Shown here one piece after another: positions 19,242-28,491 of a DNA stretch of 58,895 nt; the stretch's first letter is position 1; each line of letters begins with the position of its first letter. The stretch covers positions 1,768,797 to 1,827,691 of the forward strand of contig DF158882.1 of assembly GCA_000307305.1 (NCBI GenBank), given 5' to 3'. The DNA is from Enterobacteriaceae bacterium B14 (GTDB lineage Bacteria > Pseudomonadota > Gammaproteobacteria > Enterobacterales > Enterobacteriaceae). A program made the position numbers and the translations under genes. Below the pieces are notes generated by a model that was given only the letters and a program-made list of their open reading frames with translations, searched no databases and had not been told where the DNA came from.

Positions 19242-20333
19242 TTATACCGGTTTTCCGGCACGTACAAAGGTGGTTTTGGTTACTTTCACTGGCATTTCAC
19301 GGTTACGGATCTGTACGATAGCTGTCTCACCGACCCCCGCAGGCACTCGCGCCAATGCAATACTGTAGCCCAAAGTTGGCGAGAAGGAACCGCTAGTAAT
19401 CGCGCCTTCATGTAAGTTGCCATCAACATCGGTAAAACGAACAGGAAGCTCATTGCGCAGCACCCCTTTTTCCGTCATGACCAGCCCAATGAGCTGATCC
19501 GTTCCCTGCTCTCTTTGTTGTTCCAGAGCATCACGGCCAATAAAGTTGCGTTCTTGTGGTTCCCACGCAATCGTCCAGCCCATATTGGCAGCCAAAGGGG
19601 AGACAGATTCATCCATTTCTTGCCCATATAGGTTCATACCTGCCTCTAAACGCAGCGTATCACGCGCACCTAACCCGCAAGGTTTCACCCCTGCCGCCAG
19701 CAATTTTTGCCAGTAAGGTGCGGCTTGAGCCACAGGCAGCATAATTTCGTAGCCTGTTTCTCCGGTATAACCCGTTGTCGCGATAAAGAGATCCCCTGAC
19801 TGCACACCAAAGAACGGTTTCATGCCTTCAACAGCCTGTTTTTGCTCTGGGGTAAGAAGAGTTGCCGTACGCTCTTTAGCTTGGGGGCCTTGCACTGCAA
19901 TTAATGCCAAGTCGTCGCGAACATTAATATCAACTAAGAAAGGCTCTGCATGTTCGGTGATCCACGCCAAATCTTTATCGCGTGTTGCCGAGTTCACCAC
20001 CAGCCGATAAAAATCATCGGTCAGGTAGTAAACAATCAGGTCATCAATCACGCCAGCGGATGCATTTAACATTGCCGTATACAGTGCTTTACCCGGCTTA
20101 GTTAATTTAGCGACATCATTCGCTAACAGATATTGCAGAAACTCTCGCGTGCGGGCGCCATGCAAATCGACGATAGTCATGTGGGAAACGTCAAACATAC
20201 CGGCGTCCTGCCGAACGAAATGATGTTCATCAAGCTGAGACCCGTAATGCAACGGCATCATCCAACCATGAAAATCCACCATCCGAGCACCACAGGCCAC
20301 ATGCTGGTCATATAACGGAGTTTGCTTTGCCAT
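19242..20333 (-). CDS. gcvT: Aminomethyltransferase, T-protein
   Basis: GcvT transfers the methylene group from GcvH to tetrahydrofolate and releases ammonia. I start it at the ATG at 20331-20333 ([21 protein letters not shown]), preceded by AGAGGAAGACG; this matches E. coli GcvT (364 residues), while an upstream ATG at 20375 would add 14 unrelated residues. The conserved [13 protein letters not shown], with the catalytic aspartate region further on at [15 protein letters not shown], is present. Confidence 0.97.
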   Translation of the reverse strand: MAKQTPLYDQHVACGARMVDFHGWMMPLHYGSQLDEHHFVRQDAGMFDVSHMTIVDLHGARTREFLQYLLANDVAKLTKPGKALYTAMLNASAGVIDDLIVYYLTDDFYRLVVNSATRDKDLAWITEHAEPFLVDINVRDDLALIAVQGPQAKERTATLLTPEQKQAVEGMKPFFGVQSGDLFIATTGYTGETGYEIMLPVAQAAPYWQKLLAAGVKPCGLGARDTLRLEAGMNLYGQEMDESVSPLAANMGWTIAWEPQERNFIGRDALEQQREQGTDQLIGLVMTEKGVLRNELPVRFTDVDGNLHEGAITSGSFSPTLGYSIALARVPAGVGETAIVQIRNREMPVKVTKTTFVRAGKPV

Positions 20334-20405
20334 CGTCTTCCTCTTTCCTTCATTAAACGCTGTTGCCATACGCACCAGGGTGAGAAAAATGCCAATTGAG
20401 ATACC

Positions 20406-20421
20406 GACGCAAACGATACCC
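20406..20421 (+). promoter_or_regulatory. Candidate PurR operator upstream of gcvT
   Basis: ACGCAAACGATACCCT matches about 12 of 16 positions of the PurR box (ACGCAAACGTTTTCGT type), with the first nine bases exact. It is 75-90 bp before the gcvT start. PurR repression of gcvTHP is established in E. coli; the site here is inferred. Confidence 0.5.
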
Positions 20422-20970
20422 TATCGTTAAACGTTACCACTGAATCGCCGTTGTAACCATAAGTTAAAATAAGTGTTAATCAACATAACGCTTTAACTGA
20501 CTATTAGCATAATGCAGATATTCAGACCAAAAAAATGCGCCAAAACGCACAAAATGGCCTAAATCTAATGACAATTCCGCTTTTTTATCCTTATCAAGGA
20601 TGATACCTAAACATAAAACAGCCAAAAAACATTAGAAAATCTAATCCAAAATATCGACTGACATTAGAATAATTCAGGTAAGGGAAGAACTGAGGCATCA
20701 CGTTCACCACAACTAATCAGATGCGTCACTATTACCTGCTTAATATTCGCTTGATGTTTTTTTGATAGATGAAACCATTGGCATATTTTTATTATTTTTC
20801 ATTCCCTATATATAGTGAGCCATATAAATAGAAGATATTTACTTATAAAAAGGAATAAAACACTTTAATAACTCCAAAGCTAAAAATACTTTATATCAAT
20901 AACACCAACTAAAAAATGCATCTCATTAATTAATAATGAAATAACAGTCAGCACCATTAATTCAGCTTTC

Positions 20971-20976
20971 TTGACA
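20971..20976 (+). promoter_or_regulatory. Candidate -35 box of the porin promoter
   Basis: This is a perfect TTGACA. The matching -10 is less clear: GATTTA/TAACTA at about 20996-21005 would give a 19-20 bp spacer. If used, transcription would start just before the palindrome at 21024, placing it as a downstream repressor block. Confidence 0.4.
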
Positions 20977-21023
20977 AACTCAACACCGCAGACGAGATTT
21001 AACTATCTCAAATAAAAAACAAT

Positions 21024-21039
21024 GTCTCATATTTGAGAC
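21024..21039. promoter_or_regulatory. Operator palindrome in porin leader (shared with the catabolic operon)
   Basis: GTCTCATATTTGAGAC has 6-bp perfect arms. Its reverse complement, GTCTCAAATATGAGAC, differs at one base from the operator at 57817-57832 before the ferredoxin operon. It lies 108 bp before the porin start. Confidence 0.7.
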
Positions 21040-21062
21040 GAAGTATATTTTCAAACAATTAA

Positions 21063-21078
21063 GTTTCATAGATAAGAC
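21063..21078. promoter_or_regulatory. Second, imperfect operator copy in porin leader
   Basis: GTTTCATAGATAAGAC matches the perfect palindrome at 58027-58042 in 13 of 16 positions. It is centred 39 bp from the first copy, close to four helical turns, which would suit side-by-side binding. Confidence 0.5.
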
Positions 21079-21146
21079 AAAGTGAATGATCTACGAATCT
21101 ATTTTTATAATCTCAAATAAAAATAATTAAAATAAGAGGATTTATC

Positions 21147-22421
21147 ATGTATAAAAAAGCCATTGTCTTTTTATTATTTTCTCCTTTTAGCTATGCGGAA
21201 AGCACCATAGCTTCAGCTAATGAAGAAAATCCGTCTTTAACAAATAGCACCGCAGCCTCATCGCTAACAAACACACCACAAACCAAACCCAAGAAACCCT
21301 TTCCTCATATTAGTTGGCAAAGCGAAGAGGGAAACAAAGGGATCGAGATAGGTGGTGCTTTACGTGCCAATTATCGCTATGAAGATTGGCGTGGGAGCAA
21401 TTATCGCAATCCTCCACACCTACGCTTTGATACGTTTAGAATTGATACTAGTGGTCACTACAACGACCTTTTTTTCGACTCTGGCTTTTGGTTTCAAGAC
21501 CACAGGAAATACGCCATTGATCGCGCATTTATCGGATATCACTTAAGTGATACCTCAGATATTCAGCTTGGCGCACCGATAAAACCATTCGGCCTTATGC
21601 CCTACCCACAATTTGGCTGGTCTTATGGAATTCCCTTCTTTCTTGGGTTTGGCGTTAATGCCGGACTAGGCGCTAATTATCAATACCATGACAATAATTG
21701 GACATTAGATGCTGCTTATTTTCCGCGGATGATGCCACAAGGGGTTCGCTATGCACCCGATACAGGTTATTACGGTAACTTAAAAAATACCCTCTATGCA
21801 CCACACCATCAGCAGTTCAATGATAAACGCGATCAAGTTAACTTACGCCTAACACATAAATTTGAATCCGGAAGCTGGCACACTGAATTGGGTGGCTCAG
21901 CGGCGGCATCTCGTTTATATAACCATAAGACCGATGACAACGGGACATTCTGGGCCACAGGACTACATGCTCTGGTCGATAACGACCCTTGGCACTTATC
22001 GACACAGGTTATTCGCTACGCCTACTCCCCTAAAAATCCTGAGAATACCAATAACTCCGTCATTCTTATGGGGGGGAATGGATTAACACCGTCCTATTTG
22101 ATCCCTTCAAAGGCAACAACAGGTGCCATTAACCTCGCTCGTGATGTTGATGTCTCTTGGGGACAAATAAAAAAACTCAGGTTTTATAACGATTACAGTG
22201 TGATGTGGAAGGACAAAGAAGGCTGGTCTGACTCACAGATGAATACGCTAGGTGTGCAGGTGTTTGCTATGCCAGTGATGTTTTGGGTTGATTTAAGTTG
22301 GGCAAAAAATGCAAACCCTTGGGGAGGCGCCTTAAACGCGACTGGTTGGACAAATACCCAATCTACGGGAAGCAATGATTGGTATTTTCGAACTAACGTG
22401 AATATTGGGTATTACTTCTAA
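21147..22421 (+). CDS. Outer-membrane porin, probable entry channel for the catabolic substrate
   Basis: The 424-residue precursor has a Sec signal peptide (MYKKAIVFLLFSPFSYA), a Ser/Thr/Asn/Pro-rich linker to about residue 50, and then alternating short hydrophobic and aromatic strands typical of a 16- or 18-strand beta-barrel, ending in NIGYYF with the C-terminal phenylalanine needed for barrel assembly. The order GGALRANYRYED, FRIDTSGHY, FWFQDHRKY suggests the OprP/OprO- or DcaP-like specific porins rather than OmpC/OmpF, but the family is not certain. The ribosome site is AGAGGATTTATC. It lies alone between gcvT and ubiI, where E. coli has no gene of this kind. The shared operators upstream tie it to the island at 44.5-57.8 kb. 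Confidence 0.8.
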   Translation: MYKKAIVFLLFSPFSYAESTIASANEENPSLTNSTAASSLTNTPQTKPKKPFPHISWQSEEGNKGIEIGGALRANYRYEDWRGSNYRNPPHLRFDTFRIDTSGHYNDLFFDSGFWFQDHRKYAIDRAFIGYHLSDTSDIQLGAPIKPFGLMPYPQFGWSYGIPFFLGFGVNAGLGANYQYHDNNWTLDAAYFPRMMPQGVRYAPDTGYYGNLKNTLYAPHHQQFNDKRDQVNLRLTHKFESGSWHTELGGSAAASRLYNHKTDDNGTFWATGLHALVDNDPWHLSTQVIRYAYSPKNPENTNNSVILMGGNGLTPSYLIPSKATTGAINLARDVDVSWGQIKKLRFYNDYSVMWKDKEGWSDSQMNTLGVQVFAMPVMFWVDLSWAKNANPWGGALNATGWTNTQSTGSNDWYFRTNVNIGYYF

Positions 22422-22451
22422 GCCTATCCAGAGCAGAAATGGCACGGTATG

Positions 22452-22508
22452 ACTCAGCCCGATGGATGTTGTCTGGTAACGATTCAGGCAACATGCTTCG
22501 GGCTGAGT
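22452..22508. terminator. Long hairpin between porin and ubiI
   Basis: ACTCAGCCCGA and TCGGGCTGAGT form a perfect 11-bp stem, and inner bases (ATGTTG/CAACAT) extend it. It lies between the stops of two convergent genes and is a likely terminator for the porin. Confidence 0.65.
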
Positions 22509-22537
22509 TCCCTTCTACCGAAACGCAGTACTCGTCA

Positions 22538-23743
22538 CTACACTAGCCATTCCGGCAGCCCTTCCAATCCCATGGCTTCTCTTACCAATCTCGGTTTTAC
22601 CCCTGGCAAATTATCCGCCAACACCATCCCCACATCACGCAGTAGCTTCTTCGCCGGATTATCCCCAGCGAATACCTCTCTGAACCCTTGCATCGCCGCC
22701 AGCATCACTGCTGCGCTATGCTTACGTCGCCGCTCATAGCGGCGTAGATAGAGATGTCGCCCGAAATCTTTCCCTTCACGGTGCAGCCGTTTCAGTTCAA
22801 ATGCTAACTCTGCCGCATCCATAAAACCAAGATTAACCCCTTGGCCCGCCAGAGGGTGGATAGTATGCGCAGCATCCCCCATCAAAGCGATACGGTGACC
22901 CGCAAAGTTACGGGCATAACGCGCCGTTAATGGGAATGTCAGACGCTCACTTTCCAGTTGGCACGTTCCTAATCGCATATCGAACGCCACACTCAACTCG
23001 CGGTTAAATGTATCCACATCACAATGCTTCATTTGCTCTGCCCGCTCAGGGGGCAGTGACCAGACAATAGAACTACGATCGCTTTGCCACAGCGGCAAAA
23101 ACGCCAGAATGCCATCACCGTGGAAAATCTGCCGAGCACAGCCCTCATGAGGCAGCTCAGTCTTGATGGTCGCTACCAGCGCATGATGCCCATAATCACG
23201 AAAGGTCAGTGGGATATCGGCATGCTGTCGCAGCCAAGAGTGGGCACCATCAGCACCTACTACCAAGCGACAGCTGAGCATCTGCCCATCTTGTAGGGTG
23301 ATAAACGCTTCATTTTCCCCCCATGCCACATGTTGAATAGCCCCCGGAGACAGTATGGTGACATCGCTAAGTTGCCTTACACGCTGCCATAAGGCTTTCT
23401 GGATGACCTCGTTCTCAATGATATGTCCCAGATGCGAGTAACCATACTGCTCCGCCTGAAAAGCGATTTTGCCAAAGCTATCGCGATCCCACGCCGCCAT
23501 CGCACCGTATGGTGTAGCTCGCATGGCAATAATGCTATCCCATGCACCAAGGCGCTGTAACAGGCGCTCACTGGCTGCATTGATCGCAGAAACACGTAGT
23601 CCTGGCGCTTCCGGCAGTTCACCGTTATAGGGTGGGGTATGATTTTCGACAATAGCGACACGTAATCCACTGCCCTGTAAACCGCACGCTAGCGCTAAGC
23701 CAACCATTCCGCCACCGGCGATCACTACATCAAAAGAGTGCAT
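22538..23743 (-). CDS. ubiI: 2-octaprenylphenol hydroxylase (C5 hydroxylase) UbiI
   Basis: UbiI is the flavin monooxygenase for C5 hydroxylation in ubiquinone synthesis. I start it at the ATG at 23741-23743 (MHSFDVVIAGGGMVGLALACG), as in E. coli; the longer frame to 23791 would run into ubiH. The FAD-binding GGGMVG, the DG motif in VVGADGAHSWLR and the GDAAHTIHPLAGQGVNLG motif near residue 300 are all present. Length is 401 residues (E. coli 400). It lies 7 bp from ubiH. Confidence 0.97.
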   Translation of the reverse strand: MHSFDVVIAGGGMVGLALACGLQGSGLRVAIVENHTPPYNGELPEAPGLRVSAINAASERLLQRLGAWDSIIAMRATPYGAMAAWDRDSFGKIAFQAEQYGYSHLGHIIENEVIQKALWQRVRQLSDVTILSPGAIQHVAWGENEAFITLQDGQMLSCRLVVGADGAHSWLRQHADIPLTFRDYGHHALVATIKTELPHEGCARQIFHGDGILAFLPLWQSDRSSIVWSLPPERAEQMKHCDVDTFNRELSVAFDMRLGTCQLESERLTFPLTARYARNFAGHRIALMGDAAHTIHPLAGQGVNLGFMDAAELAFELKRLHREGKDFGRHLYLRRYERRRKHSAAVMLAAMQGFREVFAGDNPAKKLLRDVGMVLADNLPGVKPRLVREAMGLEGLPEWLV

Positions 23744-23750
23744 ATAAGAA

Positions 23751-24935
23751 TTATCTCTCGACCCACCCCAGCGTTCGGCGAGCCAAAGCATCGCGCAACG
23801 GAGGGAGTTGATCCATTGTCATTAAGCCAAGATTGCGCCCGACAATCAGCGGGCCAAGGCGGTTAGCAAACAGACTGATGAGACCATCGGTGAGCCCTAC
23901 GGTTTCATTACGATCTGGCTCACGCCGCAGTTGATAACGGCTAAGTACCGAATAACTGCCAATATCCTCGCCATTTTCCAGCGCCGATGCCACTGTTTCT
24001 GCCAATGACATCACATCCCGCAAGCCCAGATTAAAACCCTGCCCGGCTATCGGGTGTAGGGTTTGTGAGGCATTCCCCACCAGCGCCAAACGATGGCTGA
24101 TGTGCTGGTTTGCTACTAGTAAGCGCAGCGGGTAGCTGTAGCGCTGCCCAACTTGTAATATTCGGCCTAAACGCCAACCAAAGGCATGTTGAAGGTGCTG
24201 CTGAAAGTCTTGCTCACTCCAGTTTTCCACCTCAGCCTTGCTGCTTAAGCTATGGCACCATACGAGAGAACTGCGCCCGTCAGACATAGGCAGAAGCGCT
24301 AGAGGCCCGTGCTCAGTAAAGCGCTCAAACGCACGGTGTTGGTGAGGTTCGCTGGTGGCAACATTGGCGATAGTCGCTATCTGTGGATAATCTTGCTGTT
24401 GCCAGCTTACGTGACACGCCTGTGCCAAAGGTGAAAGCGTACCATCTGCTGCGACCAATAACTGCCCGTGAAGGCGTTCGCCATTGTCCAGAATCACTTC
24501 GGCGCTGTTCTCGCTGCGGGCGACATCCACCACTTTTGCGGGGCTATGTAGCGTTACCCCTGGTGCCTTGTGCAGCAACTTAAACAGTCTCTGCCCCGCC
24601 TGATGCAGTTCGATAACCTGCCCTAATGCCGGAACTTGGTACTCCGCAGCAGTTAGCGTCGTAAAACCAGCATGACCACGATCGCTAACGTGCACCGTCT
24701 CGATCGCCGTTGCGCACTCTGCCAGTGTAGGCCAGATACCGATACGAGCCAGTTGCTGACAGGTACCCTGCGCAAGCGCGATAGCTCTGGCATCAAACCC
24801 CGGATGTTCTTGGTTCTCCGGCAAACGAGCCTCAATCAGATCGATTGCCAGTTTCCCCTTCGTGAGAGCAGAGAGCCCTAGCGCTAAGGTCGCGCCTGCC
24901 ATGCCTCCACCAACAATGATTATCCGTGCGTTCAT
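23751..24935 (-). CDS. ubiH: 2-octaprenyl-6-methoxyphenol hydroxylase UbiH
   Basis: UbiH does the C1 hydroxylation in ubiquinone synthesis. The 394-residue product has the dinucleotide fold IIIVGGGMAGATLALG, the middle motif VAADGTLSPL and the second FAD motif GNASQTLHPIAGQGFNLG. It starts inside the pepP stop codon region (ATGA overlap at 24932-24935), indicating coupled translation in the pepP-ubiH-ubiI operon. Confidence 0.97.
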   Translation of the reverse strand: MNARIIIVGGGMAGATLALGLSALTKGKLAIDLIEARLPENQEHPGFDARAIALAQGTCQQLARIGIWPTLAECATAIETVHVSDRGHAGFTTLTAAEYQVPALGQVIELHQAGQRLFKLLHKAPGVTLHSPAKVVDVARSENSAEVILDNGERLHGQLLVAADGTLSPLAQACHVSWQQQDYPQIATIANVATSEPHQHRAFERFTEHGPLALLPMSDGRSSLVWCHSLSSKAEVENWSEQDFQQHLQHAFGWRLGRILQVGQRYSYPLRLLVANQHISHRLALVGNASQTLHPIAGQGFNLGLRDVMSLAETVASALENGEDIGSYSVLSRYQLRREPDRNETVGLTDGLISLFANRLGPLIVGRNLGLMTMDQLPPLRDALARRTLGWVER

Positions 24936-26248
24936 TGTTTTGCCGCCGCCATGAGAGCTTCAATCTCATCAGCTTGTTTTATTACACTTGCGGTAAATAT
25001 CTCGTTGCCTTCGGCAGTAATAAGCACGTTATCTTCAATACGAATGCCAATACCGCGATACTCAGCAGGCACATCAGCATCTGGTGCGATATATAACCCC
25101 GGCTCAACGGTGAGCACCATGCCCGGCTCTAAAAGACGCTCACGCTCTGAGGAGCCGTAATCTCCCACATCATGTACATCCAACCCTAACCAGTGACTAA
25201 GGCCATGCATGTAGAACTCACGATAGGCTCTTTCTGCAATCAAGTGCTCTACATCTCCTTTCATCACACCCAATGCAACCAAACCGCTCACCATGATATG
25301 GATAACGGCATCATTGGCCTTACAGATGGAACTGCCTGCAACAAGCAGCTCAATGGCGCGAAGTTGTGAAGCGAGGACGATGTCATAAATCGCGCGTTGG
25401 GCTGAGCTGAACTTACCGCTAACAGGAAAAGTACGGGAGATATCGCCAGCGTAACCACGATATTCACAGCCAGCATCAATCATGACCAAATCGCCTGCTC
25501 GCAACTCTGATTCGTTTTCGGTGTAGTGCAAAATACACGCGTTTACACCAGAGCCAACAATGGTGTTGTAGGAAGGGTAGCGAGCTCCGTGACGGTTAAA
25601 CTCATGCAGGATCTCGCCTTCCAGATGGTACTCAAACATACCTGCTCGGCATTTTTCCATCGCTCGGGTATGAGCCAATGCTGAGATTTCACCGGCACGG
25701 CGCATCACGGCTATCTCTTCTGCGCTTTTAAATAAACGCATATCGTGTAACCAAGGGCGCCAATCCGTCATGGTGGCTGGCGCATGCCAGTTTTGCCGCT
25801 GCCCCGAGCGCAGTTTCTCTAATGCGGAGAACAGAATGGTATCAGCATAAGCATATAAACCCTGTGCGTGATAAACCGTATCCAACCCATTGAGCAGCAA
25901 ATGAAGATGCTCGTTGATATTGTCGAAAGGCAATGCGCGGTCTATACCCAGTTTTTCAGGGGCGGCATCTTGCCCTAAACGGCGGCCAAACCAGATTTCT
26001 GCCGTGAGATCGCGTACTCGGTTAAACAGCACCGTGTGGTTGTGAGTTTCATCACTTTTAATCAAGATCAGGACAGACTCTGGCTCATTAAAACCCGTTA
26101 GATACCAGAAATCACTGTTCTGTCGATAAGGGTATTCACTGTCCGCGCTACGCTGGCATTCAGGGGCAGAAAAAATAATCGCCGCACTTGCCGGAGCCAT
26201 CTTCGCTAACAGTGCCCGACGGCGACGCTGAAATTCTTGCAGAGTCAT
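24932..26248 (-). CDS. pepP: Xaa-Pro aminopeptidase (aminopeptidase P II)
   Basis: PepP removes N-terminal residues followed by proline and uses two Mn ions. The 438-residue protein (E. coli 441) has the pita-bread C-terminal domain with ligands in MIDAGCEYRGYAGDISRTFP, HGLSHWLGLDVHD, LTVEPGLYI and GIRIEDNVLI. The upstream partner is ygfB, 100 bp away. Confidence 0.97.
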   Translation of the reverse strand: MTLQEFQRRRRALLAKMAPASAAIIFSAPECQRSADSEYPYRQNSDFWYLTGFNEPESVLILIKSDETHNHTVLFNRVRDLTAEIWFGRRLGQDAAPEKLGIDRALPFDNINEHLHLLLNGLDTVYHAQGLYAYADTILFSALEKLRSGQRQNWHAPATMTDWRPWLHDMRLFKSAEEIAVMRRAGEISALAHTRAMEKCRAGMFEYHLEGEILHEFNRHGARYPSYNTIVGSGVNACILHYTENESELRAGDLVMIDAGCEYRGYAGDISRTFPVSGKFSSAQRAIYDIVLASQLRAIELLVAGSSICKANDAVIHIMVSGLVALGVMKGDVEHLIAERAYREFYMHGLSHWLGLDVHDVGDYGSSERERLLEPGMVLTVEPGLYIAPDADVPAEYRGIGIRIEDNVLITAEGNEIFTASVIKQADEIEALMAAAKQ

Positions 26249-26348
26249 CTTTTTCTCCTGAAAACGGCCGACACGTTGCGCGGCCAGATAGATGTTTACA
26301 ACTCGCCCACTACTCTACGCTTATCAAAGCTACATTTATCAAAAACCG

Positions 26349-26933
26349 TTAGTGCAGCGTCGGTTTGATATTTTCTGGTGCCGTAGGTTTATGTGCAGTG
26401 AACTCGGTATAGCAAAGAACGGCGGCAACGCGCACGTACTCAATAACTTCTTCCAAAGACTGCTCCAGTTCATTCTGGTCTTCGTCTTCTTCGTAACCAA
26501 GCTGGGCGATATTACGTAGGTCATCAATCGCCTCTCCTGTCTCACCTTTTACTTGGCCTAATTTGGGCTGAATCATCCCCAACCCAAGCAAGAAATGGTT
26601 AACCCAGCCGGACAGTGCATCCGCTCGATCGAAAACTGTACTGTCATCGTCGTCTGGCAATAGAAGGCTAAACGTAAAATCGTCCTCTTCCAAAGCACTT
26701 CTTACATTGTCATAAACATTTTGTAACTCTTGAGATAGCGTCGCAGGAAACGCGATACCCTCGTTAGTCAAATCGTGCAACAGTGTTTTCCAACTGTTGT
26801 CTTTGTTACCGCCACACAACATACCACTGATTAGGCCGTGCATTTCTGCTGCTGTTAATCCAACGCTCTGTTGGGTAAGAGCTGTAGACAGTAAACGATA
26901 TTCGGGGGAAGTATTATCTCTAGACATGCGCAT
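26349..26933 (-). CDS. ygfB: YgfB, UPF0149 family
   Basis: The 194-residue acidic helical protein belongs to the YecA/YgfB family, recognisable by [13 protein letters not shown] near residue 35 and the [10 protein letters not shown] segment near 118. Function is not established in enterobacteria; in Pseudomonas a YgfB homologue affects ampDh3 expression and beta-lactam resistance. It heads the ygfB-pepP-ubiH-ubiI operon and is divergent from zapA. Confidence 0.93.
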   Translation of the reverse strand: MRMSRDNTSPEYRLLSTALTQQSVGLTAAEMHGLISGMLCGGNKDNSWKTLLHDLTNEGIAFPATLSQELQNVYDNVRSALEEDDFTFSLLLPDDDDSTVFDRADALSGWVNHFLLGLGMIQPKLGQVKGETGEAIDDLRNIAQLGYEEDEDQNELEQSLEEVIEYVRVAAVLCYTEFTAHKPTAPENIKPTLH

Positions 26934-27205
26934 TCATCGTCGTTGATGGGGTTAGTTCATGATATGCTACCACCAAGGCAAGTAGCTATTCCAGATAAGG
27001 GCGAACCAACGGATTGGATTTATACCCAAATAACTCAAGTTGTAAGAAGGCGCGCAGACACTATCAGCGCACCTATAGCTTAGAGTATGGCAGGTATAAG
27101 CTTGAATTTTGGTTTCGAGCTATATATATTGGCGCCGCTTAGTGACTGAAAGGTGTAACCAAATCGTCGTTAATGCTGGTGTGAGATTCAGTCAGGAAGG
27201 GTCAT

Positions 27206-27535
27206 ATGTCTGCACAACCCGTGGATATCCAAATTTTCGGTCGCTCATTGCGAGTGAATTGTCCGCCAGAACAGCAAGATGCATTACTGCTCGCAGCAGA
27301 AGACCTCAATCAGAGGTTGCAAGATCTTAAAGTTCGCACTAGAGTCACAAATACAGAGCAGTTAGTATTTATCGCGGCACTGAATGTGTGTCACGAATTA
27401 GCTCAAGAACGGTTGAAAACACGCGATTATGCCGCCAATATGGAACAGCGTATTCGTATGCTTCAGCAAACCATTGAGCAAGCTCTACTTGAACAAGGTA
27501 AGATCAGTGAACGTCAAGGTTCACAGTTTGAGTAA
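27206..27535 (+). CDS. zapA: Cell-division protein ZapA
   Basis: ZapA crosslinks FtsZ protofilaments at mid-cell. The 109-residue protein is almost identical to E. coli ZapA in [19 protein letters not shown] and [12 protein letters not shown], with the N-terminal globular domain and C-terminal coiled coil ([20 protein letters not shown]). The start is preceded by AGGAAGGGTCAT. Confidence 0.97.
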   Translation: MSAQPVDIQIFGRSLRVNCPPEQQDALLLAAEDLNQRLQDLKVRTRVTNTEQLVFIAALNVCHELAQERLKTRDYAANMEQRIRMLQQTIEQALLEQGKISERQGSQFE

Positions 27536-27614
27536 CGAGCTCTTGATTGTTTAAGCAAGTAACATACATAATGAATTGTTCGATGTTGATAAGTGAGTCA
27601 GCAGCGAGCTAAAA

Positions 27615-27799
27615 ATTTCTCTGAGGTGTTTGTCGTCGGGCCAGTCCCCTGAGCCGATATTTCAAACCAAAAGAGTGTAGGGTACTGTAGTTGGTGTGCA
27701 CACTCAGTTCGGCTGAGGAGCCTAAAAATTGCAACTTTGCGCTCACCTTGAACCAAGGGTTCAAGGGTTACAGCCTGTGACGGCGCCTCGGAGATTCCC
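27615..27799 (+). ncRNA. ssrS: 6S RNA
   Basis: This 185-nt sequence matches E. coli 6S RNA at its key blocks: ATTTCTCTGAG at the 5' end, GGGCCAGTCCCCTGAGCCG, CACCTTGAACCAAGGGTTC, and CTCGGAGATTCCC closing the terminal stem. 6S RNA mimics an open promoter and sequesters sigma-70 RNA polymerase in stationary phase. It lies between zapA and fau, the conserved ssrS-ygfA order, and is normally processed from a transcript that continues into fau. Confidence 0.97.
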
Positions 27800-27840
27800 C
27801 TCCTTTTCATCAGTACTCAAAACAGCTTTGCAGGTCGCCA

Positions 27841-28440
27841 ATGCACCTTCAATCTTGTCAACAAACCCGACAACATATCAGAAACCACATTCGACAGTTA
27901 CGGCGAGCGTTAACGGCTGATGAACAGCAACAAGCTGCTCTTTCCGTGACTCACTGTCTTCTCAGCCACCCTAAAATTAAGCAAGCGCAGAATATATCTC
28001 TTTTTCTCTCTTTCGACGGTGAGATTGAAACTCGGGGCTTAATTGAACAACTTTGGCGGCATCAAAAGCAGGTCTATTTGCCTGTATTGCACCCATTTAG
28101 TTCAGGCAATTTACTGTTTCTGCACTACTCACCCCAAACGCATTTAATAAAAAACCGGCTAGGCATCGTAGAACCGAAGCTCGATGTCAGACATGTTCTG
28201 CCTCAGAGAGAGCTGGATGTCATTATTACGCCTCTAGTAGCGTTTGACTCCACAGGGCAACGCTTGGGGATGGGTGGCGGCTACTATGACAGAACATTGC
28301 AGCACTGGCGTGAAAACGGAACTTATCCGATAGGTATCGCCCACGACTGCCAACGGGTGGATAGCTTGCCGATTGAGAAATGGGATATTCCCTTGCCAGA
28401 AATCGTGACGCCATCGCAGAATTGGAAGTGGGAATCATAA
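27841..28440 (+). CDS. fau: 5-formyltetrahydrofolate cyclo-ligase
   Basis: The enzyme converts 5-formyl-THF to 5,10-methenyl-THF using ATP. The 199-residue product contains the conserved PVLHPFSSGNLLF, LDVIITPLVAFD and RLGMGGGYYDRTL blocks, with the GMGGGYYDR phosphate-binding loop. The start chosen (ATG 27841) has only a weak ribosome site. It follows 6S RNA by about 40 bp, as in E. coli, where the locus is linked to stress and persister formation. Confidence 0.94.
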   Translation: MHLQSCQQTRQHIRNHIRQLRRALTADEQQQAALSVTHCLLSHPKIKQAQNISLFLSFDGEIETRGLIEQLWRHQKQVYLPVLHPFSSGNLLFLHYSPQTHLIKNRLGIVEPKLDVRHVLPQRELDVIITPLVAFDSTGQRLGMGGGYYDRTLQHWRENGTYPIGIAHDCQRVDSLPIEKWDIPLPEIVTPSQNWKWES

Positions 28441-28450
28441 AAATAGAGTG

Positions 28451-28474
28451 AAAGGGGAGAAATCTCTCCCCTTT
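28451..28474. terminator. Bidirectional terminator between fau and serA
   Basis: AAAGGGGAGA and TCTCCCCTTT pair perfectly around AATC in the 51-bp gap between convergent genes. Confidence 0.8.
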
Positions 28475-28491
28475 GATAAAAATCAAACAAT

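Larger units (their letters stand above)
20334..21146. other. Divergent 0.8-kb regulatory region gcvT / porin
   Basis: No gene is visible. The gcvT-proximal part holds the PurR-like box and GC-normal sequence. The rest is strongly AT-rich, typical of Lrp/GcvA- or H-NS-bound DNA. The porin-proximal part holds a TTGACA (20971-20976) and two copies of the 16-bp palindrome described separately. Confidence 0.6.

Noticed and set aside
22449-22739. 96-codon plus-strand ORF starting in the porin-ubiI gap
   Set aside because: It is antisense to ubiI and begins in the terminator hairpin.
27109-27330. 73-codon plus-strand ORF before zapA
   Set aside because: It overlaps the well-conserved zapA in another frame and has no homology.
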